A stretch of DNA of 64,000 bases from Oscillospiraceae bacterium (GCA_004556975.1 SFFD01000004.1:1-64000), one strand, 5' to 3'; shown: positions 50,796 to 59,118, counted from the stretch's first letter. Program-made: numbers and translations. Notes: generated by a model from the sequence alone, not told the origin.

Positions 50796-50851
50796 AGAAT
50801 GTTCCCCCGTTCTTTTATTCTGCATAAAATAATTTATGACAACGCGGCAAA

Positions 50852-50888
50852 AAAAATGCAGACGCACGGCGAATAACTGCCGTGCGCC
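50852..50888 (-). terminator. Terminator after the Q-rich small gene
   Basis: GCACGGC pairs with GCCGTGC; on the minus strand TCTGCATTTTTTTT follows at short distance. Confidence 0.65.
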
Positions 50889-50912
50889 CGCACTTTTGCA
50901 TTACCTGCGTTT

Positions 50913-51065
50913 TCAGTCGCATTTCTGCTGGCTTTGCTGGTTCTGCGCTTTCTGCTGAGAAGATGCGTGCTTGTCGTTTTTGTTATTCTGCATCTGACGA
51001 TTTTGGCTCTGTTTGTTCTGAGCTTTCTGCTGAGAGTTACTTTCTCTTGAATAATTTTCGGGCAT
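50913..51065 (-). CDS. 50-residue Gln/Asn/Ser/Lys-rich small protein, possible spore protein
   Basis: A short gene with a good start: GGAGAAA five bases before the ATG at 51065. The product has 50 residues and is made almost only of Gln, Asn, Ser, Lys and Arg, with a repeated SQQKAQN unit (SNSQQKAQNKQSQN and ASSQQKAQNQQSQQ) and a single Cys next to the end. The composition and repeats recall gamma-type small acid-soluble spore proteins such as SspE. It lies beside yabP/yabQ and has its own terminator. Homology is not proved; the function is inferred from composition and context. Confidence 0.65.
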   Translation of the reverse strand: MPENYSRESNSQQKAQNKQSQNRQMQNNKNDKHASSQQKAQNQQSQQKCD

Positions 51066-51234
51066 AAGCTTTTCTCCGTTCAAAAAATATTTTATGAAGG
51101 TTAATTATTGCCTTCCGCTTTTTATTTTTGCGCAAAATTTCAGTTTTATTCCACATTGCGGCGTTTATGGCCAAATTGATGCGCAGCCATTATTTCTTAT
51201 CATAGCCAAAGGCTTTTTCGTATAAATATTCATG

Positions 51235-51263
51235 TTGATAAAATCGCGAAAAAATGGTAAAAT
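51235..51263 (+). promoter_or_regulatory. Promoter of mrnC-yitT
   Basis: TTGATA (51235-51240) and TAAAAT (51258-51263) with a 17-base spacer, 80 bases before the TTG start of mrnC. The rest of the 277-base gap from 51066 is AT-rich without a visible gene. Confidence 0.65.
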
Positions 51264-51342
51264 AAAATATAATGACAATATGTATTTTCAGATTTTTCAA
51301 TATTATTTTTATCTGATACAGCAGAAAGGCGGCGTTTATATT

Positions 51343-51759
51343 TTGCTCGACACCTCCGAAAAGCATACCGAAGCAGGGGCCTTAAACGGGCTTTCACTCG
51401 CCTTTATAGGCGATTCTGTATATGAGCTTCTTGTTCGCGAATATCTTTTGAAAAACGGCTCTATGCCCATAGGAAAGCTTCATTCCCTTGCGGTGGAATT
51501 TGTAAGAGCTTCTGCACAGGCGCATTTCTTTGATATAGCCGAACCGCAGCTTAACGAAGATGAGCTTTCAATTCTTTACCGCGGCCGCAACGCAAGCTCC
51601 TCACATATTCCGAAAGGCGCCTGCGCCGTCGAATACAGAAAGGCAACGGGCGTCGAGGCGCTTTTCGGCTGGCTTTACCTTGAAGGCAGACAAAACCGCA
51701 TACGCGAGCTTTTTGACCTTTTGCTCCAGAATATTCCGAAGGAGGCAAGCGAAGTTTGA
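51343..51759 (+). CDS. mrnC: Mini-ribonuclease III
   Basis: RNase III-fold enzyme without dsRNA-binding domain that matures 23S rRNA. 138 residues with LAFIGDSVYELLVREYLL (catalytic acidic helix), LHSLAVEFVRASAQAHFF, and RGRNASSSHIPKGACAVEYRKATGVEALFGWLYLEGR, the second catalytic block. The start is the TTG at 51343, preceded by AAAGGCGG; an earlier ATG has no ribosome site and would add 37 untypical residues. The yitT gene overlaps its end. Confidence 0.94.
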   Translation: MLDTSEKHTEAGALNGLSLAFIGDSVYELLVREYLLKNGSMPIGKLHSLAVEFVRASAQAHFFDIAEPQLNEDELSILYRGRNASSSHIPKGACAVEYRKATGVEALFGWLYLEGRQNRIRELFDLLLQNIPKEASEV

Positions 51760-52622
51760 GTAAAATTAAAATTTTTGACATTCTCAAGGATATAGGCGCA
51801 GACATAATCGGTTCCGCAATATTTGCAATCGGCGTAGATGTTTTTACCGGCCCCAACAACATTGCCCCCGGCGGCGTAACCGCCATTGCCACAATGCTCA
51901 ACTCCATGACGAATATACAGATAGGTACCCTTAATTTCCTGCTTAACATGCCTCTTGTAATTCTCGGGCTTGTTGTTCTCGGCAAAAAATTCACGTTAAA
52001 CACTCTGCGAAGCGTTGTTATACTTTCCCTTGTAACCAACGCATTTGACGTTCTTCTTCCGGAATATACGGGCAGCGTTCTTCTTGCCGCAATTTTCGGC
52101 GGAGTTTGCATCGGCGTCGGCATGGGAATTATTTTTCTGCGCGGTTCCACCACCGGCGGCACGGATATTCTCGGCAGGGTGCTTCTGCGCCGTTTTCAGC
52201 ACATTCCCCTTGGCAAAATTCTTCTTGCCATGGATTTTGTCATTGTTACCACCGCCGGGTTCTATTACGGTACGCTTGAAGCTTCGCTTTACGCAATAAT
52301 TTCCATATATGCCGTCGAAAAGGCAACGGACAGCGTTCTTTACGGCTTTAACGAAAGCCGCATTGCCTATATCGTTTCGGATAAATCCGTTGAAATTGCC
52401 CAGCGAATTATGGACGAAACAGGCCGCGGAGTTACCTATCTTAACGGCGAAGGCGGCTATCAGCGCGCAAAAAAGCTTGTTGTTATGTGTGCTCTTCCAA
52501 GCCGTCAGTTTGCTCATCTTAAGCACATTGCCCTTGAGGTTGACCCAATGGCTTTTATAATGGTTTCTACCGCAAGCAACGTTATAGGCGAGGGATTCAG
52601 CCAGACCTTTGATGAAGTCTGA
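51756..52622 (+). CDS. YitT family membrane protein (DUF161/DUF2179)
   Basis: 288 residues; five to six hydrophobic segments (IIGSAIFAIGVDVFTGPNNIAPGGVTAIATML; LLAAIFGGVCIGVGMGIIFLRGSTTGGTDILGRVL) followed by a C-terminal soluble DUF2179 domain (ISDKSVEIAQRIMDETGRGVTYLNGEGGY; ALEVDPMAFIMVSTASNVIGEGF). Transport or anchoring roles have been suggested but none is established. TTG start overlaps mrnC by four bases. Confidence 0.9.
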   Translation: MSKIKIFDILKDIGADIIGSAIFAIGVDVFTGPNNIAPGGVTAIATMLNSMTNIQIGTLNFLLNMPLVILGLVVLGKKFTLNTLRSVVILSLVTNAFDVLLPEYTGSVLLAAIFGGVCIGVGMGIIFLRGSTTGGTDILGRVLLRRFQHIPLGKILLAMDFVIVTTAGFYYGTLEASLYAIISIYAVEKATDSVLYGFNESRIAYIVSDKSVEIAQRIMDETGRGVTYLNGEGGYQRAKKLVVMCALPSRQFAHLKHIALEVDPMAFIMVSTASNVIGEGFSQTFDEV

Positions 52623-52640
52623 ACTTAAATTATGTTATTG

Positions 52641-52676
52641 AGCCGAAATTTTTTTAAAAAAATTTCGGCTTTTTTT
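52641..52676 (+). terminator. Terminator after the yitT-family gene
   Basis: 15-bp stem AGCCGAAATTTTTTT with its complement and a T tract. Confidence 0.9.
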
Positions 52677-52686
52677 ATATTTTCTA

Positions 52687-52739
52687 TTGACAACAGCCCT
52701 GTGCGGTAGTATAAAAGAATCAACCTACTTGGTTAGTAG
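52687..52739 (+). promoter_or_regulatory. cysK promoter with Rrf2-type operator
   Basis: TTGACA (52687-52692), 17-base spacer and TATAAA (52710-52715). Ten bases on, CTACT-TGGTT-AGTAG (52725-52739) forms an inverted repeat overlapping the transcription start, the place of a repressor site. Rrf2-family regulators such as CymR and IscR often use CCTACT-type inverted sites in Firmicutes, and an Rrf2 gene lies 2.6 kb away. Confidence 0.65.
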
Positions 52740-52770
52740 TTATATTGTTTACGGTAAAGGAGGCGGCCCG

Positions 52771-52824
52771 ATGAATAAGAGTATATGCGTGCTCTTTTCG
52801 TGTAGCCGCGCCGCTTTTTCATAA
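52771..52824 (+). CDS. 17-residue leader peptide upstream of cysK
   Basis: ATG at 52771 follows an ideal AAAGGAGGCGG site, giving MNKSICVLFSCSRAAFS and TAA. Six of 17 residues are Cys or Ser, the product and precursor of the CysK reaction. It starts about 50 bases into the transcript and ends 63 bases before cysK. This is the layout of a cysteine- or serine-sensing attenuator ORF; no terminator/antiterminator fold was resolved by eye. Whether it is translated is not known. Confidence 0.55.
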   Translation: MNKSICVLFSCSRAAFS

Positions 52825-52887
52825 TATATTGTATCAAAACCGAATTACATATTTAGTATTTTAAAAAATAAAAGGAGGTTTTTTATC

Positions 52888-53820
52888 ATGTCTGTTATTT
52901 ATACTTCCGCCGACCAGCTTATAGGCAAAACCCCGCTGCTTGAACTTACGCATATTGAAAAAAAGCATAACCTTAAGGCAAAAATTTTTGCAAAGCTTGA
53001 ATATTTTAACCCCGCGGGCTCCGTAAAAGACAGAATCGCCAAGGCAATGATTGACGACGCCGAACAAAAGGGGCTTCTTAAAGAGGGTTCCGTCATTATT
53101 GAGCCTACCTCCGGAAACACGGGAATCGGCCTTGCCTCCGTTGCTGCGGCAAGAGGCTATCGTATTATAATTGTAATGCCTGAAACCATGTCCGTAGAGC
53201 GCCGCCAGATTATGAAGGCATACGGTGCCGAACTTGTTCTTACTGACGGCACAAAGGGCATGAAGGGTGCCATTGAAAAGGCTGACGAGCTTTCAAAAGA
53301 AATTCCCAACAGCTTTATTCCCGGTCAGTTTGTGAACGAAGCGAACCCAAAGGCGCATTTTGAAACCACAGGACCTGAAATTTTTGAAGATACCGACGGT
53401 AATGTCGACTTTTTCGTTGCCGGCGTCGGCACCGGCGGCACAATTACAGGTGTGGGCAAATATCTTAAATCAAAGCTTCCTAAAGTAAAAGTTGTTGCCG
53501 TTGAGCCGAAAAGCTCCGCCGTTCTTTCTACCAGCGCAGCCGGCCCGCACAAAATTCAGGGAATCGGTGCAGGATTTGTGCCGAAGGTGCTTGATACCGA
53601 TATTTATGATGAGATTATTCCGGTTGAAAACGAGGACGCCTTTGCCATGGGCAAAGAGGTTGGCAGAAACGAGGGCGTACTTGTGGGTATATCCTCCGGC
53701 GCTGCCCTTTGGGCAGCCATAGAGGTTGCAAAGCGCCCGGAAAACGAGGGTAAAAACATCGTTGTTCTGTTCCCGGATACCGGCGACCGCTACCTCTCCA
53801 CTCCCCTTTTCGCAGACTGA
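52888..53820 (+). CDS. cysK: Cysteine synthase A (O-acetylserine sulfhydrylase)
   Basis: PLP enzyme that forms cysteine from O-acetylserine and sulfide. 310 residues: the Schiff-base lysine in FNPAGSVKDRIAK (about residue 46), the substrate loop PTSGNTGIGLASVAAARGY, phosphate loop VGTGGTITGVGKYLK and GIGAGFVPKVLD. The internal SSGAALWAAI and C-terminal DTGDRYLSTPLF complete it. AAGGAGG precedes the ATG. Its leader has an operator and a short ORF. Confidence 0.97.
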   Translation: MSVIYTSADQLIGKTPLLELTHIEKKHNLKAKIFAKLEYFNPAGSVKDRIAKAMIDDAEQKGLLKEGSVIIEPTSGNTGIGLASVAAARGYRIIIVMPETMSVERRQIMKAYGAELVLTDGTKGMKGAIEKADELSKEIPNSFIPGQFVNEANPKAHFETTGPEIFEDTDGNVDFFVAGVGTGGTITGVGKYLKSKLPKVKVVAVEPKSSAVLSTSAAGPHKIQGIGAGFVPKVLDTDIYDEIIPVENEDAFAMGKEVGRNEGVLVGISSGAALWAAIEVAKRPENEGKNIVVLFPDTGDRYLSTPLFAD

Positions 53821-53837
53821 TTTTGCAGGAAGATTCT

Positions 53838-54404
53838 ATGATTCCCACCATTGACGAAGCAAGAGCGCTTCTTAAAAAATACAATTCAGACCCGTTTCAT
53901 CTTAAGCACGCTGAAATTGTTTCCGGAGTTATGAAATATTTTGCCGACAAGCTCGGCTATGGCTATGAAGCGGAATTTTGGAGCGTGGTCGGGCTTTTGC
54001 ACGACCTTGATTTTGAGCAGTTCCCAGAGCAGCACTGCATAAAGAGTCAGGAGCTCATGCGCGAAGCCGGGCTTGACGAAAGAATAATCCGCGCCACGGC
54101 AAGCCACGGATACGGCATAACCGTGGACATAAAGCCCGAACACACCATGGAAAAGGTGCTTTACGCCACCGACGAGCTGACCGGGCTTATCGGCGCCGTG
54201 GCGCTTATGCGCCCCTCCAAAAGCGTTGCCGACCTTGAGCTTAAATCCGTAAAGAAAAAGTTCAAAAGCGCCGGATTTGCCGCAGGATGTTCCCGAGAGG
54301 TTATATCAAACGGCGCGGAAATGCTCGGTTGGAGCCTTGACGACCTTATAACCGAAACCATTATGGCAATGCGCGAAACGCCTGCTGCAAAGTTTGATGA
54401 ATAA
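53838..54404 (+). CDS. HD-domain hydrolase
   Basis: 188 residues. The HD motif is intact: HLKHAEIVSGVMKYF (His), VVGLLHDLDFEQF (His-Asp), then ATASHGYGI and LYATDELTGLI (Asp). This is the HDIG-type phosphohydrolase fold; the substrate is not known. I take the ATG at 53838, three bases after GGAAGA. It lies between cysK and mnmA in the same direction. Confidence 0.87.
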   Translation: MIPTIDEARALLKKYNSDPFHLKHAEIVSGVMKYFADKLGYGYEAEFWSVVGLLHDLDFEQFPEQHCIKSQELMREAGLDERIIRATASHGYGITVDIKPEHTMEKVLYATDELTGLIGAVALMRPSKSVADLELKSVKKKFKSAGFAAGCSREVISNGAEMLGWSLDDLITETIMAMRETPAAKFDE

Positions 54405-54405
54405 T

Positions 54406-55488
54406 ATGAAAGTTCTTGTGGCCATGAGCGGCGGCGTTGATTCAAGCGTCGCCGCCAAGCTTCTGCTCGGTGACGGCAACAGCTGTATCGGCTGTACCAT
54501 GAAGCTTTATAATAACGAGGACGCCGGAATTTCAAGGGCGCACACCTGTTGTTCCCTTGATGATGTGGAGGACGCCCGCAGCGTCGCCTATCGCCTTGGG
54601 ATGGAGCATTTTGTGTTTAATTTTTCCCATGATTTCAGAGAAAAAATAATAGACAAATTTGTGGACAGCTATTGCCGCGGACTTACTCCGAACCCATGCA
54701 TTGACTGCAACCGCTATATGAAATTCGACAAGCTTTTTGAACGCGCCGATATTTTAGGCTGCGACCATATTGCCACCGGTCACTATGCCAGAATTGAGGA
54801 GCAGGGTGGCAAATACCTGCTTAAAAAAGCGGTTGACCCTGCAAAAGACCAAAGCTATGTGCTTTATTCCATGACGCAAAAGCAGCTTTCCCGCACGCTG
54901 TTTCCTCTTGGCGGAATGTGCAAGGAGGAAACGCGAAAAATTGCGGAGGAAAGCGGCTTTATCAACGCAAAAAAGCCCGACAGCCAGGATATTTGCTTTG
55001 TGCCGGACGGCGACTATGCCAAAGTTATTGAGCTTCACACCGGAAAAAAAGCCGTTCCCGGCAATTTCGTCGATAAAAACGGCAAAATCCTTGGGCGGCA
55101 CAAGGGAATCATTCACTATACCATCGGTCAGCACCGTTGGCTCGGAATCGACCTTCCAGGAAAGCGATATGTCTGCCGGATTTGTCCAAAAGACAACACG
55201 GTCATGCTCGGCACCGCCGAGGAGCTTTTCGGCCGCGAGGTTTTTGCCCAGGATTTCAACTGGATTTCCGGCGAAGCCCCGGTTAGCCCCTTGCGCTGTA
55301 TGGTAAAAATACGTTACCGCCAGCCCGAACAGCGCGCAACGGTAACACCGGTCGGTGAAAACGCCGCGCGCATTGTTTTTGACGAACCCCAACGCGCAAT
55401 AACACCCGGTCAGGCGGCGGTTCTATATGACGGAGAAACCATACTCGGCGGCGGAATAATAGCTGCCGAAGAAGGAGGCAGCACATGA
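54406..55488 (+). CDS. mnmA: tRNA-specific 2-thiouridylase MnmA
   Basis: Adds sulfur to U34 of tRNA-Lys/Glu/Gln using a persulfide donor. 360 residues: PP-loop VAMSGGVDSSVAAKLLL, the catalytic Cys in TPNPCIDCNRYMKF, GHYARIEEQGGKYLLKKA, and IGQHRWLGIDLPGKRYVCRI with the second Cys. The start ATG at 54406 lies two bases after the previous stop; a TTG/ATG slightly upstream is possible. The gene is followed closely by an Rrf2-family gene with a four-base overlap. Confidence 0.97.
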   Translation: MKVLVAMSGGVDSSVAAKLLLGDGNSCIGCTMKLYNNEDAGISRAHTCCSLDDVEDARSVAYRLGMEHFVFNFSHDFREKIIDKFVDSYCRGLTPNPCIDCNRYMKFDKLFERADILGCDHIATGHYARIEEQGGKYLLKKAVDPAKDQSYVLYSMTQKQLSRTLFPLGGMCKEETRKIAEESGFINAKKPDSQDICFVPDGDYAKVIELHTGKKAVPGNFVDKNGKILGRHKGIIHYTIGQHRWLGIDLPGKRYVCRICPKDNTVMLGTAEELFGREVFAQDFNWISGEAPVSPLRCMVKIRYRQPEQRATVTPVGENAARIVFDEPQRAITPGQAAVLYDGETILGGGIIAAEEGGST

Positions 55489-55910
55489 TTTCTACCCGCG
55501 GAAGATATGCTTTAAGGGTTATGATTGACCTTGCCGAACACGGCGGCGGCGATTTCGTTCCCATGAAGGAGGTTGCCGCCCGGCAGGAAATTTCGCTTAA
55601 ATACATCGAGCGCATTATGCCGCTGCTCACCAAAGAAAATTTGGTGGAGGGACAGCACGGCAAAGGCGGCGGCTATCGCCTTTGCCGCCCGCCGGAGGAT
55701 TACCCCGTGGGCGAGATTCTTCGCATTACGGAAGGCGGGCTTGCGCCGGTGGCGTGTCTTGAATGCGGGGCAAAGCCGTGCCCGCGTGCGGCGGAATGCC
55801 GTACTCTTCCCATGTGGAAAAAATATTACGCAATGACAAATGAGTTTTTTGACGGAATTTCCATTGCCGACCTTATGAAAAACGGCGCTTCTTATGACTA
55901 TGTTATATAA
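55485..55910 (+). CDS. Rrf2-family transcriptional regulator with Fe-S-type cysteines
   Basis: 141-residue winged-helix repressor: MISTRGRYALRVMIDLAEHGG, VAARQEISLKYIERIMPLLTKENLVEG, GKGGGYRLCRPPEDYPVGEILRITEGGLAPV. It has four Cys in ACLECGAKPCPRAAEC, the region that binds [2Fe-2S] in IscR, so an iron-sulfur sensor is more likely than a CymR type. It overlaps mnmA by four bases. Genes usually next to it (iscS, iscU) are absent from the window. Candidate target: the palindrome before cysK. Confidence 0.92.
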   Translation: MISTRGRYALRVMIDLAEHGGGDFVPMKEVAARQEISLKYIERIMPLLTKENLVEGQHGKGGGYRLCRPPEDYPVGEILRITEGGLAPVACLECGAKPCPRAAECRTLPMWKKYYAMTNEFFDGISIADLMKNGASYDYVI

Positions 55911-55956
55911 AAGAATCCTTCGTGCTCAAATGAGCACGAAGGATTCTTTATTTTTA
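55911..55956. terminator. 18-bp bidirectional terminator built from a TGAGCAC inverted pair
   Basis: GAATCCTTCGTGCTCA and its complement flank loop AA at 55911-55948, with A and T runs on either side; it separates convergent genes. The stem core is GTGCTCA-AA-TGAGCAC. A third copy follows at 55963. Confidence 0.9.
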
Positions 55957-55987
55957 ACAGGCGTGCTCATTTGAGCGTGCTTTTTAT

Positions 55988-56554
55988 TTATGCTTTCCAG
56001 ACCTCGCGGCAGGTGGTTGAAATTCCGTCTGCGCCCGCCTCAAGCGCGGTTATGGCGTCCTCTTTATCGTTGATAAGTCCCCCGGCTATAACCGGAATCT
56101 TTGCCGCCGCAACAACGCGCTTTATCACCTTTGGCATTGCGCCGGGAAGCACTTCTACACAATCTGCCCCTATGGATGAAACCTGCTTCAGAAAGGAATC
56201 CAAAGACTTGCTGTCCAAAAGAAAACAGCGATGAATTGTCATAAGCCCCTGTTCCCTGGCCGCCTTTATTACAGCGGGCTTTGTGCTTATTACTCCGTCC
56301 GCCGCGGTATTTTCCTTAATGAATCTTGCTGCGGTTTCTTTAAGGGCAAGACCCTCCACAAGGTCGGCGTGAACAAAGCATACTTTTCCTGCGTCTTTGA
56401 TTTTCTGCACAATTCTTCCGATGTCGCAAATGCTTCCGAAAAGGGTGAACACAATGTCGCAGTCTGACTTTATTGCCAATTCAACGCTTTCATCGTCTTT
56501 GACGGCCGCAATTATGGGCGAAACAGCTAAAAGCTCTTTTATTCTGTTCATCAT
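55988..56554 (-). CDS. glpP: GlpP-type antiterminator (glycerol-3-phosphate-responsive)
   Basis: 188 residues of the GlpP family, which in Bacillus binds RNA and glycerol-3-phosphate to prevent termination of glp mRNA. A TIM-barrel-like repeat is visible: SPIIAAVKDDESVELAIKSDCDIVFTLFG, GKVCFVHADLVEGLA, GVISTKPAVIKAAREQGLMTIHR, GADCVEVLPGAMPKVI, and PVIAGGLI. The ATG at 56554 follows GGAAAGG. Related Clostridial proteins are annotated as antiterminators; no glp genes flank it here. Confidence 0.85.
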   Translation of the reverse strand: MMNRIKELLAVSPIIAAVKDDESVELAIKSDCDIVFTLFGSICDIGRIVQKIKDAGKVCFVHADLVEGLALKETAARFIKENTAADGVISTKPAVIKAAREQGLMTIHRCFLLDSKSLDSFLKQVSSIGADCVEVLPGAMPKVIKRVVAAAKIPVIAGGLINDKEDAITALEAGADGISTTCREVWKA

Positions 56555-56558
56555 TCCA

Positions 56559-57344
56559 TCAGCCTTTCCTAAGCTCAATAAGTATTTCGGCGGCTTCGGC
56601 GAAGCCCAACCCGCCCTCTTGTGCGGTGATATATTTCGGAAGGTGCTTCATAAGATGAGCATAGCGCATTATGTTCCGAACCCCGCAGGCGGTGGTGAAA
56701 TATTCAAACATTGGCTCGTCGTTTGTGGCGTCGCCGAAATATATCGCGCAGTTTTTAGGCTCGTCAATTCCCAGGCGCTCTTTAAAATAAAGCTTTGTCA
56801 TCGGCAGCTTGTCATAATTGCCGAACCACGTGTTTATATGAATTGAGCTTATGTTTCCGTTTCCTCCAAGGTCTTTTACAATACCGAGAATATCCTGCGC
56901 CTGCTCATATGGAAGTGCGTCCTGCGGCTCTTCGGCATAGTTGAAAGCAAAGTCGTTAAAGCGGCTGAACTGGTCTATGCTCACCTTTACATCGGGATAT
57001 TTTGCGCGGACCGCCGAAAGAATCTTTTCGTGTTCCGCAGCAATGTCGCCGGAAACCGACGGATGAATAAAGCTCTTGCGCGAGCCGTTTTCAAGATAAA
57101 ACGCCACGCTTCCGCTTTCGGCGATAATCGCCTCCACCGGCCAGTCGGTGATGTTTACCGAAGCCCAGCCGGCGGTTCTTCCCGTTACGGGAATTATTTT
57201 GAAGCCCGCATTATGAAGGCTCCAAAGCGCTTCATAAGCCTTGGGAAGCATCGGCCCGTCATTGGTCAGGGTTCCGTCAATATCCGTAAGTATATATTCA
57301 ATATTTTTAACCTCTTCCCCAGTAATTTCGTTTATATTTTTCAT
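56559..57344 (-). CDS. HAD-superfamily hydrolase (Cof/sucrose-phosphatase type)
   Basis: 261 residues. HAD motif I YILTDIDGTLTNDG, motif II PVTGRTAGW and a late motif IV AIYFGDATNDEPMFEYF identify a subclass IIB sugar or nucleotide phosphatase with a large cap. The start is the ATG at 57344, five bases after GGAGG; the open frame further upstream has no ribosome site. It precedes the GlpP-type gene on the same strand. Confidence 0.88.
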   Translation of the reverse strand: MKNINEITGEEVKNIEYILTDIDGTLTNDGPMLPKAYEALWSLHNAGFKIIPVTGRTAGWASVNITDWPVEAIIAESGSVAFYLENGSRKSFIHPSVSGDIAAEHEKILSAVRAKYPDVKVSIDQFSRFNDFAFNYAEEPQDALPYEQAQDILGIVKDLGGNGNISSIHINTWFGNYDKLPMTKLYFKERLGIDEPKNCAIYFGDATNDEPMFEYFTTACGVRNIMRYAHLMKHLPKYITAQEGGLGFAEAAEILIELRKG

Positions 57345-57456
57345 AAGTTCCTCCGTAAATATGGGCGTCTTTTCCGTAAACAAACAACATATTATTATAT
57401 TACCCTTACATTTACCTTTAGTCAAGATAAAATGATGAACAGCAAGCGGTGATATT

Positions 57457-58254
57457 TTGCAGTATTTTAAAAAAAGATTTTCCGTAATTCGGCTTAGGCT
57501 TTTTGCGCTTCCTATGCTCGTGCTCATTTTGAGCACGGCGCTTATTTTGCCCGTTTTCGGAAGCGTAACCGCTGACCCCTACCCGGATTTTTATGCAGAA
57601 AAGCTTGTTAAGACGGGAAGCGGAGATTTCAGCGAGAAAAAATGCGTTTATTTGTCTTTTGACGACGGGCCTTCGGCCTGTACCGACAAAATTCTTGATA
57701 TTCTTTCTGAAAAGGGCGTTAACGCCACTTTTTTTGTAATAGGCCCGGAGGGGGAACTTACCGACGAGCGTCTTTTGCGCATAATTAAAGAAGGAAACGA
57801 AATCGGCCTGCACAGTTATTGCCATAAATATAACGAAATATATGCCGGGGTTGACAGCTTTCTTTCTGATTTGAGCACCGAACAGGATTGGATATATTCC
57901 GTAACCGGGGAACGCTGCGGAATTTTTCGCTTTCCCGGCGGAAGCGCAAACCGCCATGCGGATAAATCCACGGTTTCCGAAATAAAAGACGAAATGTCCC
58001 GCCGCGGATTTGTCTGGTACGATTGGAACGCCGACAGCGAGGACAGTATACACAAATATATCTCCGCATGGGAGATTACACAAAATGTTTTCCGCTGTGC
58101 AAAGGACAAAGACTGTGTAGTGGTACTTTTGCATGACGCCAGCGGTCACGACGCCACCGTAGAAGCTTTGCCCGGAATAATCGACGGCTTTCTGGAACAG
58201 GGGTATAGCTTTCACCTGCTTTCCGAAATGGAAAAGCCCATGCAATATAGATAA
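57457..58254 (+). CDS. Polysaccharide deacetylase (NodB family)
   Basis: 265 residues: N-terminal membrane segment or signal anchor (RLFALPMLVLILSTALILPVFG), then a NodB domain with metal Asp in VYLSFDDGPSACTDKI, HSYCHKYNEIY for the His pair, FRFPGGSANR and WNADSEDS. Length and topology resemble PdaA-type peptidoglycan deacetylases, which can make muramic delta-lactam in spore cortex. TTG start at 57457; the ribosome site GCGGTGA is modest. Confidence 0.9.
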   Translation: MQYFKKRFSVIRLRLFALPMLVLILSTALILPVFGSVTADPYPDFYAEKLVKTGSGDFSEKKCVYLSFDDGPSACTDKILDILSEKGVNATFFVIGPEGELTDERLLRIIKEGNEIGLHSYCHKYNEIYAGVDSFLSDLSTEQDWIYSVTGERCGIFRFPGGSANRHADKSTVSEIKDEMSRRGFVWYDWNADSEDSIHKYISAWEITQNVFRCAKDKDCVVVLLHDASGHDATVEALPGIIDGFLEQGYSFHLLSEMEKPMQYR

Positions 58255-58424
58255 TTTTTTGCGGCGATTTTGCGGTCTTGTATTGTGCATTTTCTATAAT
58301 AATTTGTTCACATTTTTGTAAAAAAAGATGATAGAATAACAAATGCCGACATGCTATAATAAAGTTGCAAGAAAGAAAAGACAAGCTTTTCTTTCAAGTG
58401 TTATCAGCAAAGGAGGCAGAAATA

Positions 58425-58946
58425 ATGAACATCAGTTACATTTCCAAAAACACAGCCATTCGTGATTCGTTCCGTGAAAGGTGCGAGAAAAAACTCTCCA
58501 AGCTTGATAAATTTTTTGGCGACGATGCGAAAGCAGCCGTGACGGTCAGCAACCAGAACGGCAACGAAACAGTGGAAGTAATGATTACCTCCGGCGGAAT
58601 GTTCTTCCGGGCAGAAAAAACCACCTCCGACAGAGCAGATTCCCTTGAAGCCGTTGTTGATGCGCTTACAAAGCAGATTGTACGCAACAAAACAAAGCTT
58701 GAACGCAAATTTCAAAGCGGCCGCTTTCAGCCCTCTATTGATGAAAATGTTCAGCCCGAAGATTACGGCGTTGTTCGCACCAAACGTTTTCATGTAAATC
58801 AGATGGACGTTCAGGAAGCTATTTTGGAAATGAATATGTTGGGGCACAGTTTCTTTATGTTCCGTGATCCCGAAACCGGCGAAATCAACGTGGTTTATCG
58901 CCGCAATGATGACAATTACGGTTTGCTTATTCCTGAAGACCAATAA
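58425..58946 (+). CDS. hpf: Long ribosome hibernation promoting factor
   Basis: 173 residues with the N-terminal YfiA/HPF domain (MNISYISKNTAIRDSFRERCEKKLSKLDKFF) and the C-terminal long-HPF dimerisation domain (RTKRFHVNQMDVQEAILEMNMLGHSFFMFRDPETGEINVVYRR). It dimerises 70S ribosomes to 100S in stationary phase. The ATG at 58425 follows AAAGGAGG. A TATAAT at 58355 is visible but the -35 is not convincing. Confidence 0.96.
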   Translation: MNISYISKNTAIRDSFRERCEKKLSKLDKFFGDDAKAAVTVSNQNGNETVEVMITSGGMFFRAEKTTSDRADSLEAVVDALTKQIVRNKTKLERKFQSGRFQPSIDENVQPEDYGVVRTKRFHVNQMDVQEAILEMNMLGHSFFMFRDPETGEINVVYRRNDDNYGLLIPEDQ

Positions 58947-59008
58947 TAGGCACGGGCGGCAAGACTGCCTTTTATATATAGTAAGCGCAGAAACTAAACC
59001 GACCGGAA

Positions 59009-59045
59009 TGCGCCCGAAGGCAAAAGCTTTCGGGCGCACAGCTTT
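59009..59045 (+). terminator. Terminator after hpf
   Basis: TGCGCCCGAA pairs with TTCGGGCGCA across a 10-base loop, followed by CAGCTTTT. Confidence 0.75.
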
Positions 59046-59072
59046 TACAATATTTTTCTTCCAACACAAAGC

Positions 59073-59107
59073 AAAAAGCGACGTACCAAAGTGGTACGCC
59101 GCTTTTT
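59073..59107 (-). terminator. Terminator after the FakA-middle-domain gene
   Basis: 15-bp stem with core GCG-CGTACC and loop AAAGT, with a T run on the minus strand. Confidence 0.85.
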
Positions 59108-59118
59108 GTATTCGTAAA

